The notes under the pieces were generated by a model that saw nothing but the letters and a program-made list of their open reading frames with translations, was not told the origin of the DNA and searched no databases. From positions 1,860,001-1,924,000 of the forward strand of contig NZ_CP054058.1 of NCBI RefSeq assembly GCF_003935895.2: a DNA stretch of 64,000 nt, given 5' to 3'. This document shows, one piece after another, positions 1 to 8,086 of this stretch (positions are counted from its first letter, which is position 1; each line of letters opens with the position of its first letter). Source of the DNA: Scandinavium goeteborgense. GTDB lineage: Bacteria; Pseudomonadota; Gammaproteobacteria; Enterobacterales; Enterobacteriaceae. The translations under genes and the position numbers were made by a program.

Positions 1-324
1 TGGTCCAACGATAGCGTGAGGGGATTTCATAAACAGAATGGGTTCGGGAGGAACCACGGCATTGGTTTCTGCCGCGTGATCGGAATAGTTCAGGCCAACA
101 CAGATAAACTTGCGGCTGCCGCCGACGCAGGAACCGAGGCGCGGATTACCTTCCACCAACGGCAGTTCATCCGGTGAAAGCGAGGCCAGACGGGCAAGCA
201 TTTCGGGTGACAGCGTATCGGCACTGATGTCGTCAATCCACGCGGAAAGGTCACGAATGTTTCCCTGACCGTCGAGAAGTCCGGGACGTTCCTGACCCGG
301 CTGACCAAAGCGAAGTAAGCGCAT
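1..324 (-). CDS. FAH-family hydrolase/isomerase, partial (C-terminus beyond window)
   Basis: The first 108 codons are present and run off the left edge. The ATG follows a good AAGGAG site. The N-terminal part reads MRLLRFGQPGQERPGLLDG, with later KFICVGLNYSDHAAE and PEPILFMKSPHAIVGP blocks typical of fumarylacetoacetate-hydrolase-fold enzymes (ureidoglycolate lyase-like, 2,4-diketo-3-deoxy-L-fuconate hydrolase-like). The metal-binding residues lie in the unseen part. It starts 26 bases after the SDR gene on the same strand, so the two are probably one operon. With an SDR of the 2-keto-3-deoxy-L-fuconate dehydrogenase type next to it, a role in hydrolysing a diketo sugar acid to pyruvate and a hydroxy acid is plausible. 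The substrate is inferred, not shown. Confidence 0.8.
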   Translation of the reverse strand, partial: MRLLRFGQPGQERPGLLDGQGNIRDLSAWIDDISADTLSPEMLARLASLSPDELPLVEGNPRLGSCVGGSRKFICVGLNYSDHAAETNAVVPPEPILFMKSPHAIVGP

Positions 325-350
325 AACAGGCTCCTTTGAGCATGAAAATC

Positions 351-1076
351 TCAGGCAGACCAGCCGCCATCGATATTATGAATGTGTCCGGTGGTGAAAG
401 TGGCATTGCTGAGATACAGCACCAGATCGGCGATTTCGTCCGGTTTGCCAATGCGTCCCATCGGCTGGCGGCGAATGAAGTCAGCGCGCGCCGCATCGTA
501 ATCACCGGTATCGCTGAGACGCTGCTGGAGTGACGGCGTTTCAACCGTGCCTGGGCAGATGGCGTTGCAGCGAACGCCCTGGGTGATGTAGTCCGCCGCA
601 ACTGATTTTGTCAGACCAATGACCGCCGCTTTACTGACGCTGTACGCACAGCGGTTCGGCACGCTTTTCACGCTCGAGGCCACCGAAGACATATTGATAA
701 TGCAGCCGTCACGACGCGCTAACATTCCCGGCAGAACCGCCTGAATCAGGTGAACCTGCGACATCACATTAAGCTGCCAGGCCTGATTTAAGTGTTCATC
801 GCTGACGGTCAGTACATCGCCGCTATGAACAATTCCCGCGCAGTTGAACAGCACATCAATAGCGGTTTGTCTGGCGATGAAATCGTGAATTTCTGCCGCA
901 TTGGTCACGTCGAGACGTGCGGTGCGGATGTTATCTACCCACGACAGCGCTTCCAGTTTTTCTTCATTGATATCGGTGGCAATCACCTTAAATCCGGCTT
1001 TTGCCATCCTGAGGGCGGTGGTGTGGCCAATACCTTGCGCGGCGGCAGTGATCAAAACGGTCTTCTGCTGCGTCAT
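351..1076 (-). CDS. SDR-family dehydrogenase, probably acting on a keto-deoxy sugar acid
   Basis: A 241-residue classical short-chain dehydrogenase. It has an N-terminal Rossmann motif (AAAQGIG, residues about 11-17), the NCAG motif near residue 82, the catalytic YSVSK near residue 145, and a CPGTVETP segment after it. The overall pattern resembles 2-keto-3-deoxy-L-fuconate dehydrogenases and the related BDH2/DHRS6 group. The start follows CGGAGAAAAAC. It lies upstream of an FAH-family hydrolase in one operon and diverges from an IclR regulator, a typical arrangement for a regulated sugar-acid pathway. The nucleotide is likely NAD, judged from the aspartate after beta-2 (VIATDIN). The exact substrate is an inference. 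Confidence 0.8.
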   Translation of the reverse strand: MTQQKTVLITAAAQGIGHTTALRMAKAGFKVIATDINEEKLEALSWVDNIRTARLDVTNAAEIHDFIARQTAIDVLFNCAGIVHSGDVLTVSDEHLNQAWQLNVMSQVHLIQAVLPGMLARRDGCIINMSSVASSVKSVPNRCAYSVSKAAVIGLTKSVAADYITQGVRCNAICPGTVETPSLQQRLSDTGDYDAARADFIRRQPMGRIGKPDEIADLVLYLSNATFTTGHIHNIDGGWSA

Positions 1077-1134
1077 GTTTTTCTCCGGTGGTCAGCAAGC
1101 GGTTTGTTAATACACTGTAAACACATGGCTGTTT

Positions 1135-1150
1135 AATTCAAATATGAATT
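1135..1150. promoter_or_regulatory. Imperfect palindrome between SDR and IclR genes, candidate operator
   Basis: AATTCAAATATGAATT is an inverted repeat matching 14 of 16 positions. It lies in the 194-base divergent region between the dehydrogenase and the IclR-family gene, in very AT-rich DNA. Its placement fits an operator for the adjacent regulator, but chance palindromes are common in AT-rich DNA. Confidence 0.35.
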
Positions 1151-1270
1151 TATAATTTATATATGCGCGTCACATTTCATCTTGCGCACCTTTCATGGCA
1201 AATGCCGCAGAAGTGCTAAGATGTCACGACGAAAAACAACGTGTTACTAACGCACAGGCATGAGGAAGGT

Positions 1271-2053
1271 ATGGCGGAAAACAAGCCTGAAGTGGAATCG
1301 GCCGAGGATCGCTATCGCGCACCGGCGCTGGACAAAGGTCTGGATATTCTTGAGAAGCTGGCAGAACTGGAAGAAGGGCTTTCGCAGGCAGAAATCGCCG
1401 CTGCGTTAGAACGCAAGCCCAATGAAATTTACCGCATGCTCGACAGACTGGTGAAGCGCGGTTATGTGGTGCGCACCAGCGTCGATCAGTACCAGCTTTC
1501 CCTGAAGCTGTTCGAGCTAGCGCATCGTCAGTCCCCGATGCGGCGACTGGTGGCTCAGTCAATTCCTCATCTGCGCACTTTCGCCGAAGCGGCCCAGCAG
1601 GGCTGTCACATTGCGTTGTATGAACGCGGCGGGCTGACGGCCATCGCCCAGGTCGATGCCCCGGGATACTGGGGTTTTGGTATTCGGGTTGGGGCACGTT
1701 TCGCGGTGAGAGATTCCAGCTCGGGGCATGTCCTGTTGGCGTTTGCTTCCCCACAGGATCAGCAATTTATGCTGCAACAGAGCGAACAATCGGATGGCAC
1801 TCTCAGCGAGGCGATGGTTAACAAGCTGGCCGAAATCCGCGAGCAGGGGTATGAAATTATGCCGAGTCAGCAGGTCGAAGGCGTGTACAACATCGCCGTA
1901 CCCTTGTTAAACAGCGGTGGACAGGCCATAGCGGCACTGGCGTGCCCGTGGGTTAAGCATCTGGATCATATGAACAATCCTTCCTGTGATGCGGTACTTC
2001 AACTGCTGTTCACCACCGCAGAAAACATTCGTAGCGGCGGCGTAGATGCGTAG
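1271..2053 (+). CDS. IclR-family transcriptional regulator
   Basis: A 260-residue DNA-binding regulator. The N-terminal winged helix-turn-helix spans about residues 20-85 (PALDKGLDILEKLAE, LSQAEIAAALERKPNEIYRML) and a C-terminal IclR effector domain follows, with GCHIALYERGG and RDSSSGHVLLAFAS blocks. The ATG at 1271 is chosen because GAGGAAGG precedes it closely and because a longer reading from 1241 adds residues not expected in the family. It is divergent from the SDR-FAH operon and followed by a permease on the same strand, so it probably controls both in response to a sugar-acid intermediate. The ligand is not known. Confidence 0.85.
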   Translation: MAENKPEVESAEDRYRAPALDKGLDILEKLAELEEGLSQAEIAAALERKPNEIYRMLDRLVKRGYVVRTSVDQYQLSLKLFELAHRQSPMRRLVAQSIPHLRTFAEAAQQGCHIALYERGGLTAIAQVDAPGYWGFGIRVGARFAVRDSSSGHVLLAFASPQDQQFMLQQSEQSDGTLSEAMVNKLAEIREQGYEIMPSQQVEGVYNIAVPLLNSGGQAIAALACPWVKHLDHMNNPSCDAVLQLLFTTAENIRSGGVDA

Positions 2054-2073
2054 TCTGCGCTGAGGCTCTCTCC

Positions 2074-2103
2074 TAAGCGGCTACTCTGGCCGCTTATTTT
2101 TTC
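2074..2103 (+). terminator. Rho-independent terminator after the IclR gene
   Basis: TAAGCGGC and GCCGCTTA form an 8-bp stem with a 7-base loop, followed at once by six T. It is 20 bases after the IclR stop, so the regulator and the permease at 2287 are probably separate transcripts. Confidence 0.85.
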
Positions 2104-2286
2104 TCCTGATTTTGCGAAGCAGCTCCCTCTTTGTTGATGCGGAAGGGGTTCGAATGTGATCTTCATATATAAATCTAAAATTTACTTTTGAATAATCACT
2201 CAACTGCAAATACATTTCAATAACACAAAGAGAACACAACAATAACGTAATGCTTGGCAACATCTGCCTCTGTACAGGAGAAGACC

Positions 2287-3618
2287 ATGCAGCAAAAACC
2301 AACACCAGGGTTAAGAAAGGCTGTTACGGCGTCAGTCGTCGGAACCATCATTGAGTGGTTCGACTACGCGTTGTACGGCGCCGCCGCAGGATTAATCATA
2401 AATAAAATCTTCTTCCCCGATCTTTCGGCGGTTGCTGGCGTGCTGGCAGCCTTTGCCACATTCGCAGTAGGCTTTTTTGTTCGTCCGCTGGGTGGCATGG
2501 TCATTTCCCATATCGGTGATCGCTATGGGCGTAAGCCTGCGCTGGTGTTTTCCATTACCTTAATGGGCATCGGGACGGTGGCTATTGGATTGCTGCCTGG
2601 CTACCAGGAGATAGGACTGATGGCGCCTGTGCTGCTGGTTGTCATGCGTATGGCGCAGGGATTTGGTGCCGGAGCAGAATATGCCGGGGCGCTGACGCTG
2701 CTGTATGAATACTCGCCGAAGCATCTGCGTGGGTTTTATACCGCGCTGCTGCAATCAGCCACGGTGATTGGGATTATCTTTGCCAGTCTGGCTTTCTGGG
2801 GCGTGTCCTTGATGCCTGCGGATATGATGATCAGCTGGGGCTGGCGTGTGCCGTTTATTTCGTCGGCGGTGCTGTTCGTGATCGCCATATACATCCGCCG
2901 TCATCTGGATGAAACGCCGGAATATGTTCAGGCCATGAAACAGGCGGAGCAGGAGAAGAAAGCGCATAAGCTGCCATTGAAAGTGGTCCTGACCCGCTAT
3001 CCACGTGAGTTGTTCTGGAGCTTCCTGATGATGTCGGGTCACAACGCCAACGTCTATATTCTGAGTGCCTTCAGCATCAGTTACATGACCAACACCTTGC
3101 ATCTACCGAAAACTACCGCACTGAGCGCGCTGTTTATTTCGGCCTGGTGTGCGGTTATCAGTGCGCCCATCATGGGCTGGCTGGCGGATAAATATAATCC
3201 GGCTAAGATTTATGCCGCTGCCGCGCTGTTTACCGTGGTCTATGCTTTCCCGTTATTCATGTTTATCGACAGTGGCAATTTGCTGATTATCACTCTCGGC
3301 ATGTCGGTGGCGTTTATCATCAGCTACGGCGCCATGGCCGGACCGCAAGGGCTTCTGCTGGCCCGGGTCTTCCCGACGCAATACCGTTATTCCGGAATAA
3401 GTGTGGCGCGTGAAATGAACGGAATGCTGGTGGCCGGACCGACACCACTGATCAGCGCCTTCCTGGTTGAAATGGCTGGCGGGAAACCAACCTACGTGGC
3501 GGTGTTCCTCGGGGTATGCTGCGCATTGAGCGCATTTGCCGTCTACAAGCTGGTGTCGATGCAATCGGCAAAACAGGCACAATCGGCGACGTCATCGCGG
3601 AACGTGGTCGAAGGGTAA
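2287..3618 (+). CDS. MHS-family major facilitator permease (organic acid/H+ symporter)
   Basis: A 443-residue inner-membrane transporter with 12 predicted helices. The start is placed at 2287 because AGGAGA precedes it; an in-frame ATG at 2254 lacks a site. The motif IEWFDYALYG in helix 1, RPLGGMVISHIGDRYGRK in loop 2-3 and GWRVPF in the middle are signatures of the metabolite:H+ symporter group (ShiA, ProP, KgtP relatives). It follows the IclR gene and probably imports the acid degraded by the FAH and SDR enzymes encoded at the left edge. The substrate cannot be read from sequence. Confidence 0.85.
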   Translation: MQQKPTPGLRKAVTASVVGTIIEWFDYALYGAAAGLIINKIFFPDLSAVAGVLAAFATFAVGFFVRPLGGMVISHIGDRYGRKPALVFSITLMGIGTVAIGLLPGYQEIGLMAPVLLVVMRMAQGFGAGAEYAGALTLLYEYSPKHLRGFYTALLQSATVIGIIFASLAFWGVSLMPADMMISWGWRVPFISSAVLFVIAIYIRRHLDETPEYVQAMKQAEQEKKAHKLPLKVVLTRYPRELFWSFLMMSGHNANVYILSAFSISYMTNTLHLPKTTALSALFISAWCAVISAPIMGWLADKYNPAKIYAAAALFTVVYAFPLFMFIDSGNLLIITLGMSVAFIISYGAMAGPQGLLLARVFPTQYRYSGISVAREMNGMLVAGPTPLISAFLVEMAGGKPTYVAVFLGVCCALSAFAVYKLVSMQSAKQAQSATSSRNVVEG

Positions 3619-3704
3619 TCCGGGCAATATTCGTCGCGCCTTGCCCGCGCAGACCGTTTATCCGCCGTAAGGCATTCCAATAACGTTTCGATTTTATGAA
3701 TTTT

Positions 3705-3733
3705 GTAGGCCCGGCAAGCTTGCGCCGCCGGGC
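3705..3733. repeat. REP element
   Basis: GTAGGCCCGGCAAGC and GCGCCGCCGGGC flank a short variable centre, the usual enterobacterial REP (BIME) pattern with GCCCGGC/GCCGGGC pairing. It sits between convergent genes. A weaker inverted pair, CGGGCAA (3621-3627) and TTGCCCG (3641-3647), lies just after the permease stop and may help end transcription, though it has no T-run. Confidence 0.85.
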
Positions 3734-3749
3734 GTTGCAAAGGAAGGGG

Positions 3750-5123
3750 TTACGCCTGCGGGTTTAACAACCAGGTACCGGGCTTATCGACGGTGATACT
3801 GACGCTGCGGGACTGTTTGGCGTTACGCAACGTAATCACGTACTGGCCGGACGAAAGCTGTACCGAGGCATAGCCATTCACCGGGTTCGGCGTTTTCTGC
3901 GCCTTACCGTTCACTTCCAGCTCGTCACCTTCATCCACACGAATATACACCCGGGCGAGCGCGGTACCGGCGGCGACCGGTTTTGCCGTAGATTCAGCGG
4001 TCACGGTGCCCGTCATTGGCGCTTTAGAGGCGACTTCCGTCGACCCGTGTTGTCCAAACAGCAGCCCGCCGGCAATCAAACCAACGACGACGCCACCGGC
4101 AATCTGCAACGGCGTGCGGAACGATTTCCACCACGGATGCGCGGCGGTGTCGGCCTCCGGCTCCTGGTCAATCGCCATCAGCATCGAGCCGGTCTGGCTC
4201 TCTGCGGGCAAGGTGTGAGTCTCATTCAGGCTAATGCCCGCCAGCGCGGCAAATTCGGCGATGGTCTGCGGACGGTCTTCCGGGCGCAGCGCCAGAGTGC
4301 TGTCGATAGCCTGTAACAGCTCAGGCGAATAACCTTCCGGGCGACTTTCCGTCAGCGGAACGCAGTTGTCCTGAATGCTGCGCGTGACGCTGGCAGGTGG
4401 CCGATTGCCGGTGACCAGCGTGTACAGAATCGCACCCAACGAATAAATATCGGTCCACGGCCCGGACGGGTTATCAACATCGTCAGAATACTGTTCCAGC
4501 GGCGTAAAGCCCGGATGCAGCAGGGTTTTATTCACTTCGCCACTTTCCGCCCCGCTCTGGCGCAGAGCGCCAAATTCCAGCAGCAGCGGCAGGCCGTTGT
4601 CCTGAATCAGAATGCTGTTCAGCGACAAGCGGCAGTGGATAAAGCCTTTCTCATGCAGCGCGGCGAGCGCCCCGCAGAGCATTGGCAGTATCTGGCGGAT
4701 CCACGCTTCATTAATGCGTTCCGGATGATGCTGGAAAAGTTCGGCCAGCGTCATGCCGCTGTACACCGGGGTCGCGGCATAGGCGGTTTCGTTGTAGGTC
4801 CAGAAACGCAGAATTTGCACCACGTTCGGGTGATTCAGCCGCGCAAGCTGACGCGCTTCCTGAATAAACCCGTCGAGACCGACACTAAACGCCGACTGGT
4901 CCAGCTTGCTGCGCGGCACCAGGCGCTGCGTTTCACTGCGAACCGTCAGGGTACGCGGCAGAAATTCGCGAATGGCGACCTGGCGTTCAAGCTGATGATC
5001 GAGGGCGCGATAAACGATGTTGTCGTTACTGGCGTCAATGACATCCTGAATTTCAAACTCATCAAAACGATAACCGGACGGCAAAGCGTCGGGCGGGCGC
5101 TGTGTGTAATCGTTATCTGTCAT
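3750..5123 (-). CDS. Membrane-anchored Ser/Thr kinase-like protein, catalytic residues lost (pseudokinase)
   Basis: 457 residues. Residues about 20-295 have the protein kinase fold: an HPNVVQIL segment at 98-105, a TDIYSLGAILYTLVTG helix at 224-239 and a late RPEDRPQT. Catalytic positions are replaced: the beta-3 lysine is Arg52 (VAIREF), HRDLKPSN has become HCRLSLNS (163-170) so the catalytic Asp, Lys and metal-binding Asn are gone, and DFG is EFG (183-185). The glycine-rich loop is also absent. A single membrane helix follows at about 341-357, then a roughly 70-residue beta-rich periplasmic tail. It is the last gene of a three-gene operon with a lipoprotein and a secreted protein. Phosphotransfer is unlikely; a scaffold or sensing role is an inference. 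Confidence 0.8.
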   Translation of the reverse strand: MTDNDYTQRPPDALPSGYRFDEFEIQDVIDASNDNIVYRALDHQLERQVAIREFLPRTLTVRSETQRLVPRSKLDQSAFSVGLDGFIQEARQLARLNHPNVVQILRFWTYNETAYAATPVYSGMTLAELFQHHPERINEAWIRQILPMLCGALAALHEKGFIHCRLSLNSILIQDNGLPLLLEFGALRQSGAESGEVNKTLLHPGFTPLEQYSDDVDNPSGPWTDIYSLGAILYTLVTGNRPPASVTRSIQDNCVPLTESRPEGYSPELLQAIDSTLALRPEDRPQTIAEFAALAGISLNETHTLPAESQTGSMLMAIDQEPEADTAAHPWWKSFRTPLQIAGGVVVGLIAGGLLFGQHGSTEVASKAPMTGTVTAESTAKPVAAGTALARVYIRVDEGDELEVNGKAQKTPNPVNGYASVQLSSGQYVITLRNAKQSRSVSITVDKPGTWLLNPQA

Positions 5124-5154
5124 GCTACGGATCTCTGCTCAAAAAGTGACAAGA

Positions 5155-6105
5155 TCAATTCTGTGTGCGCCATGCACCGACCGCCGGGTCGCGCAGCTGC
5201 GTTTGCAGGGAGTCAATCAACAGCAGGGTGACCGGGCTATCAGGCGCCAGCCAGCTGGCCCAGGCTTTGCGCACCTGATTGAGCTGTTTTTGCAGATTGG
5301 CTTCGTCCATCGCCATTTCGCGCGGCACTTTGACCGCAATGGTGCCGCTGGCCGCCCACGCGTTAAGCTCAGGTTTGTACGGCAGGATCATCCAGCTTTG
5401 CGGTGCCTGTTCGTTGCTGACCACCATGCGCTCGTTGTTCAGCGTGGTGATCAGCAGGTTATCGGCATCAATACCGTCACGCAGGCCGCTCACCGGGAAA
5501 CCGTGCACGAAGGTCATCGGCAGACGTTTTTCGCCCGCGCTACCGCTCTGAATAACTTCACTGCGACCGCTTAACCAACCGCCTTTTTCGCACTGACCTT
5601 CAGGAATAAACAGCGCAGAAGCCCCCGCGTTAGCGGCCCAGAAGGTGCGCAGGCGACAGCCATCTTGCAGGGTAAACTCCTGCCACGGCGTGCGATCTGC
5701 CGGGGCCGATTTATCCTCAGTTTGCGTCGCGGTGACTGGACCGTCGGCCATCACCGGAGTGACTTTCACATCCCAGTCGCTTGCGCGGTCGGCGGTACCA
5801 AAGGCCAGTGTCGCGCCCTGTGGATCTTCGAGTCGCCAGTGTACGCGTTGCAGGGTGGAGCACTGGCTTTCCAGCAGCGTACCGAGACGCGGCATAAAGC
5901 CGGTCAGGATCGACGGGGATTTATCGCCGTTGGCGACAATGCGCAGCGGAAGCTCTTTCGCACACCAGCTCTGCGGCGAATTGCTCTTGATGTTATCAAT
6001 CCAGATATCCAGCTTCTGCGAAGGAGACTGTACAAAACGGTAGTTCTCTGCCCATACGGTCGAAGATGCCAGCAGCAACGCCACACCTGAAAGCCAGAGT
6101 TTCAT
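5155..6105 (-). CDS. Secreted protein of unknown function, pseudokinase operon
   Basis: A 316-residue protein with a clear signal peptide (MKLWLSGVALLLASSTVWA, cleavage after about residue 19), so it should be periplasmic. Four cysteines in the mature part (WCAKE, ESQCSTL, DGCRLRTF, EGQCEKGG) could form two disulfides. I do not recognise a catalytic domain. It is the middle gene of an operon: it ends 31 bases before the pseudokinase start and begins 58 bases after the lipoprotein stop. A partnership with the pseudokinase periplasmic tail is possible from its location but is not shown by sequence. Confidence 0.7.
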   Translation of the reverse strand: MKLWLSGVALLLASSTVWAENYRFVQSPSQKLDIWIDNIKSNSPQSWCAKELPLRIVANGDKSPSILTGFMPRLGTLLESQCSTLQRVHWRLEDPQGATLAFGTADRASDWDVKVTPVMADGPVTATQTEDKSAPADRTPWQEFTLQDGCRLRTFWAANAGASALFIPEGQCEKGGWLSGRSEVIQSGSAGEKRLPMTFVHGFPVSGLRDGIDADNLLITTLNNERMVVSNEQAPQSWMILPYKPELNAWAASGTIAVKVPREMAMDEANLQKQLNQVRKAWASWLAPDSPVTLLLIDSLQTQLRDPAVGAWRTQN

Positions 6106-6163
6106 AGATTTCCTTTATGCGTCTCAAAAACGGGTAAACCCAAGCGAGGGAACAGGATAAAGA

Positions 6164-6661
6164 TTAGTTAATTATCCAGGTTCCGCTGTTCGCGTTCTGA
6201 CATGCCTTGCTGTTGCTGTCCACGTTGACGCAGGTGGCTTTTTTATTGCTCGACTTGCGGGCGCGTGGGCGGTCTTTTTTCAGGGTCTGCGCATACAGCT
6301 CGCTTTTGACCAGCGCGCGCGGCGGCACGTAGCCAATCAGTTCCGGTTGGTCTTCTTCGGCAATCGCCAGCCAGTTGTTCTGGACGCTGCCGAGTACGGT
6401 ATAGGTTTTACCGTTTTCCAGCTCACTCAGCACCTTACCGCCAAAATCAGGGGTATTCATGACCGAACCGGCGTACAGCGCGCGATAGCTGGCATTAACC
6501 GGCGTGAATTCGGTCGGGACGGCAACGATATAACGGTGGGTAAGCGTGACGCCATTGACCTGACTTGTGACCATCGTGTCGTCGGTCATCGTTGGTGCAG
6601 GGGCTTTACAGCCGACCAGCACGGTCACTATCAACAGTGGCAAGAGGTTTCGCAATTTCAT
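6164..6661 (-). CDS. Lipoprotein with SH3-like region, pseudokinase operon
   Basis: A 165-residue protein with a lipoprotein signal, LLIVTVLVGC, placing the acylated cysteine at residue 18. The central part (YRALYAGSVMNTPDFGGKVL, then YTVLGSVQNNWLAIA and IGYVPPRAL) reads like a bacterial SH3 (SH3b) fold, often used to bind peptides or cell-wall material. A lysine/arginine-rich linker (KKDRPRARKSSNKK) and a short tail with two cysteines (CVNVDSNSKAC) follow. It is the first gene of the operon with the secreted protein and the pseudokinase. Residues after the cysteine are KA, so outer-membrane sorting by Lol is likely. Confidence 0.7.
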   Translation of the reverse strand: MKLRNLLPLLIVTVLVGCKAPAPTMTDDTMVTSQVNGVTLTHRYIVAVPTEFTPVNASYRALYAGSVMNTPDFGGKVLSELENGKTYTVLGSVQNNWLAIAEEDQPELIGYVPPRALVKSELYAQTLKKDRPRARKSSNKKATCVNVDSNSKACQNANSGTWIIN

Positions 6662-6997
6662 TCTGACGTTCCCTGCAAATCGGGGTTAGGCCCAATGGTC
6701 AGATGCTGCATGCGGAGCAGGGATGACTCATGGCGTAGACCACGCACAGAGATAGTCACCGAGCAAACAACATCCTGACCCGGGATTCCACTAAATAATT
6801 AACAAGTGTTTAGCACGGATTGTCTGATTTTACATAGCCTGTTTAACAATACAATGCTGATTACACGGATATTTTTAGCACATCGGATTGATTTATAAGC
6901 ATAGGCACGCGTTAGCAGCGAATTTTGTGGGGATCGTGTGAGGGGGGAAAGGGGCCGGATTTGACCCCCGGTTGCCCGGGAGTCGTGATGATGCCGA
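6662..6997. other. Intergenic region upstream of the lipoprotein operon
   Basis: 336 bases between the 3' end of the GAPDH gene and the start of the lipoprotein gene, both on the minus strand. The middle is AT-rich and probably holds the operon promoter, but no hexamer pair stands out. No convincing terminator follows the GAPDH gene; a CCCGG/CCGGG pair near 6966-6982 has no T-run. I see no open frame that looks real. Confidence 0.5.
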
Positions 6998-8008
6998 TTA
7001 ACGTTCCTGCTGCGCCATCAGCAGCGCGAGGTCGACTAAGCGATTGGAGAAGCCCCATTCGTTGTCATACCAGGCGAGGATTTTCACCATATTGCCACCA
7101 ATCACCAGTGTCGACAGGCCATCAATAATCGACGAGCGCGGGTCGCCCTGGTAATCGCTGGAGACTAACGGCTCATCGCTGTAGCCGAGAATGCCTTTCA
7201 GCGGTCCGGATGCCGCGGCCTGACGGAACGCCTCATTCACTTCTTCCGCGGTAACGTCACGCTCGAGGGTGACGGTCAGGTCGACAATCGACACCACCGG
7301 AACCGGGACACGCAGCGAATAGCCGGTCAAACGCCCGTCAAGCTCAGGGATAACTTTGCCGAGCGCTTTTGCCGCGCCGCTGGAGTAGGGCACGATGGAC
7401 AGCGCCGCGGCGCGCGCCCCGCGCAGGTCTTTCTCCGGCTGGTCGTGCAGAACCTGGCTGTTGGTGTAGGCGTGGGTGGTGTTCATCAGGCCATGCTGAA
7501 TGCCGAAATGCTGGTGCAACACCTGCGCCGCCGGGGCGAGGCCGTTGGTAGTGCAGCTGCCGTTACTCACCACGCTGTGTTTTTGCGGATCGTACAGCTG
7601 ATGGTTGACGCCCATTACCACCGTTAAGTCGTCATTCTTACCCGGCGCGGAAATGATGACGCGCTTCGCGCCGCCGCTGTGGATGTGCACCGCCGCTTTT
7701 TCACGATCGGTGAAGAAACCGGTGGCTTCAATCACGATATCCACCTCAACGTCACGCCACGGAATGTTTGCCGGGTCGCGTTCGCTGAACACGGTTATCG
7801 TCTGGCCATCGACCCGCAGACCGCCCTCGACGGCTTCAACGCTGGCGGAGAACGTGCCGAGCAGCGAATCGTATTTCAACAAATGCGCCAGCGTTTTGCT
7901 GTCCGTTAAATCATTGATCGCCACAATCTGTAAATTGGGGTTGCCGAACGCCGCGCGTAAAACGTTGCGACCAATCCTGCCGAAACCATTAATACCGACC
8001 TTAACCAT
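6998..8008 (-). CDS. Glyceraldehyde-3-phosphate dehydrogenase, paralogue distinct from GapA
   Basis: 336 residues with the full family pattern: N-terminal GINGFGRIGR NAD-binding loop, active-site SNGSCTTNGLAP with catalytic Cys, the following THAYTNSQ, and C-terminal WYDNEWGFSNR. The start is the ATG at 8008, preceded by AAGGAG; an upstream TTG (8014) is less likely. Several positions differ from housekeeping E. coli GapA (SNASCTTNCLAP there), so this is a second-type enzyme. It lies 78 bases after a GlxA-like regulator on the same strand. It should oxidise glyceraldehyde 3-phosphate with NAD; the reason for an extra copy here is not evident. No arsJ gene is nearby. Confidence 0.9.
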   Translation of the reverse strand: MVKVGINGFGRIGRNVLRAAFGNPNLQIVAINDLTDSKTLAHLLKYDSLLGTFSASVEAVEGGLRVDGQTITVFSERDPANIPWRDVEVDIVIEATGFFTDREKAAVHIHSGGAKRVIISAPGKNDDLTVVMGVNHQLYDPQKHSVVSNGSCTTNGLAPAAQVLHQHFGIQHGLMNTTHAYTNSQVLHDQPEKDLRGARAAALSIVPYSSGAAKALGKVIPELDGRLTGYSLRVPVPVVSIVDLTVTLERDVTAEEVNEAFRQAAASGPLKGILGYSDEPLVSSDYQGDPRSSIIDGLSTLVIGGNMVKILAWYDNEWGFSNRLVDLALLMAQQER

Positions 8009-8086
8009 GATCAACTCCTTCTTTGTTGTCTATGGTCTCACTGTAGGCGGGCAAGGTTTTGGCGTAAACGACAAAAAAGGATCACA

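Noticed and set aside
6998-8008. Arsenate-resistance GAPDH of the arsJ type
   Set aside because: No arsJ or ars genes are adjacent.
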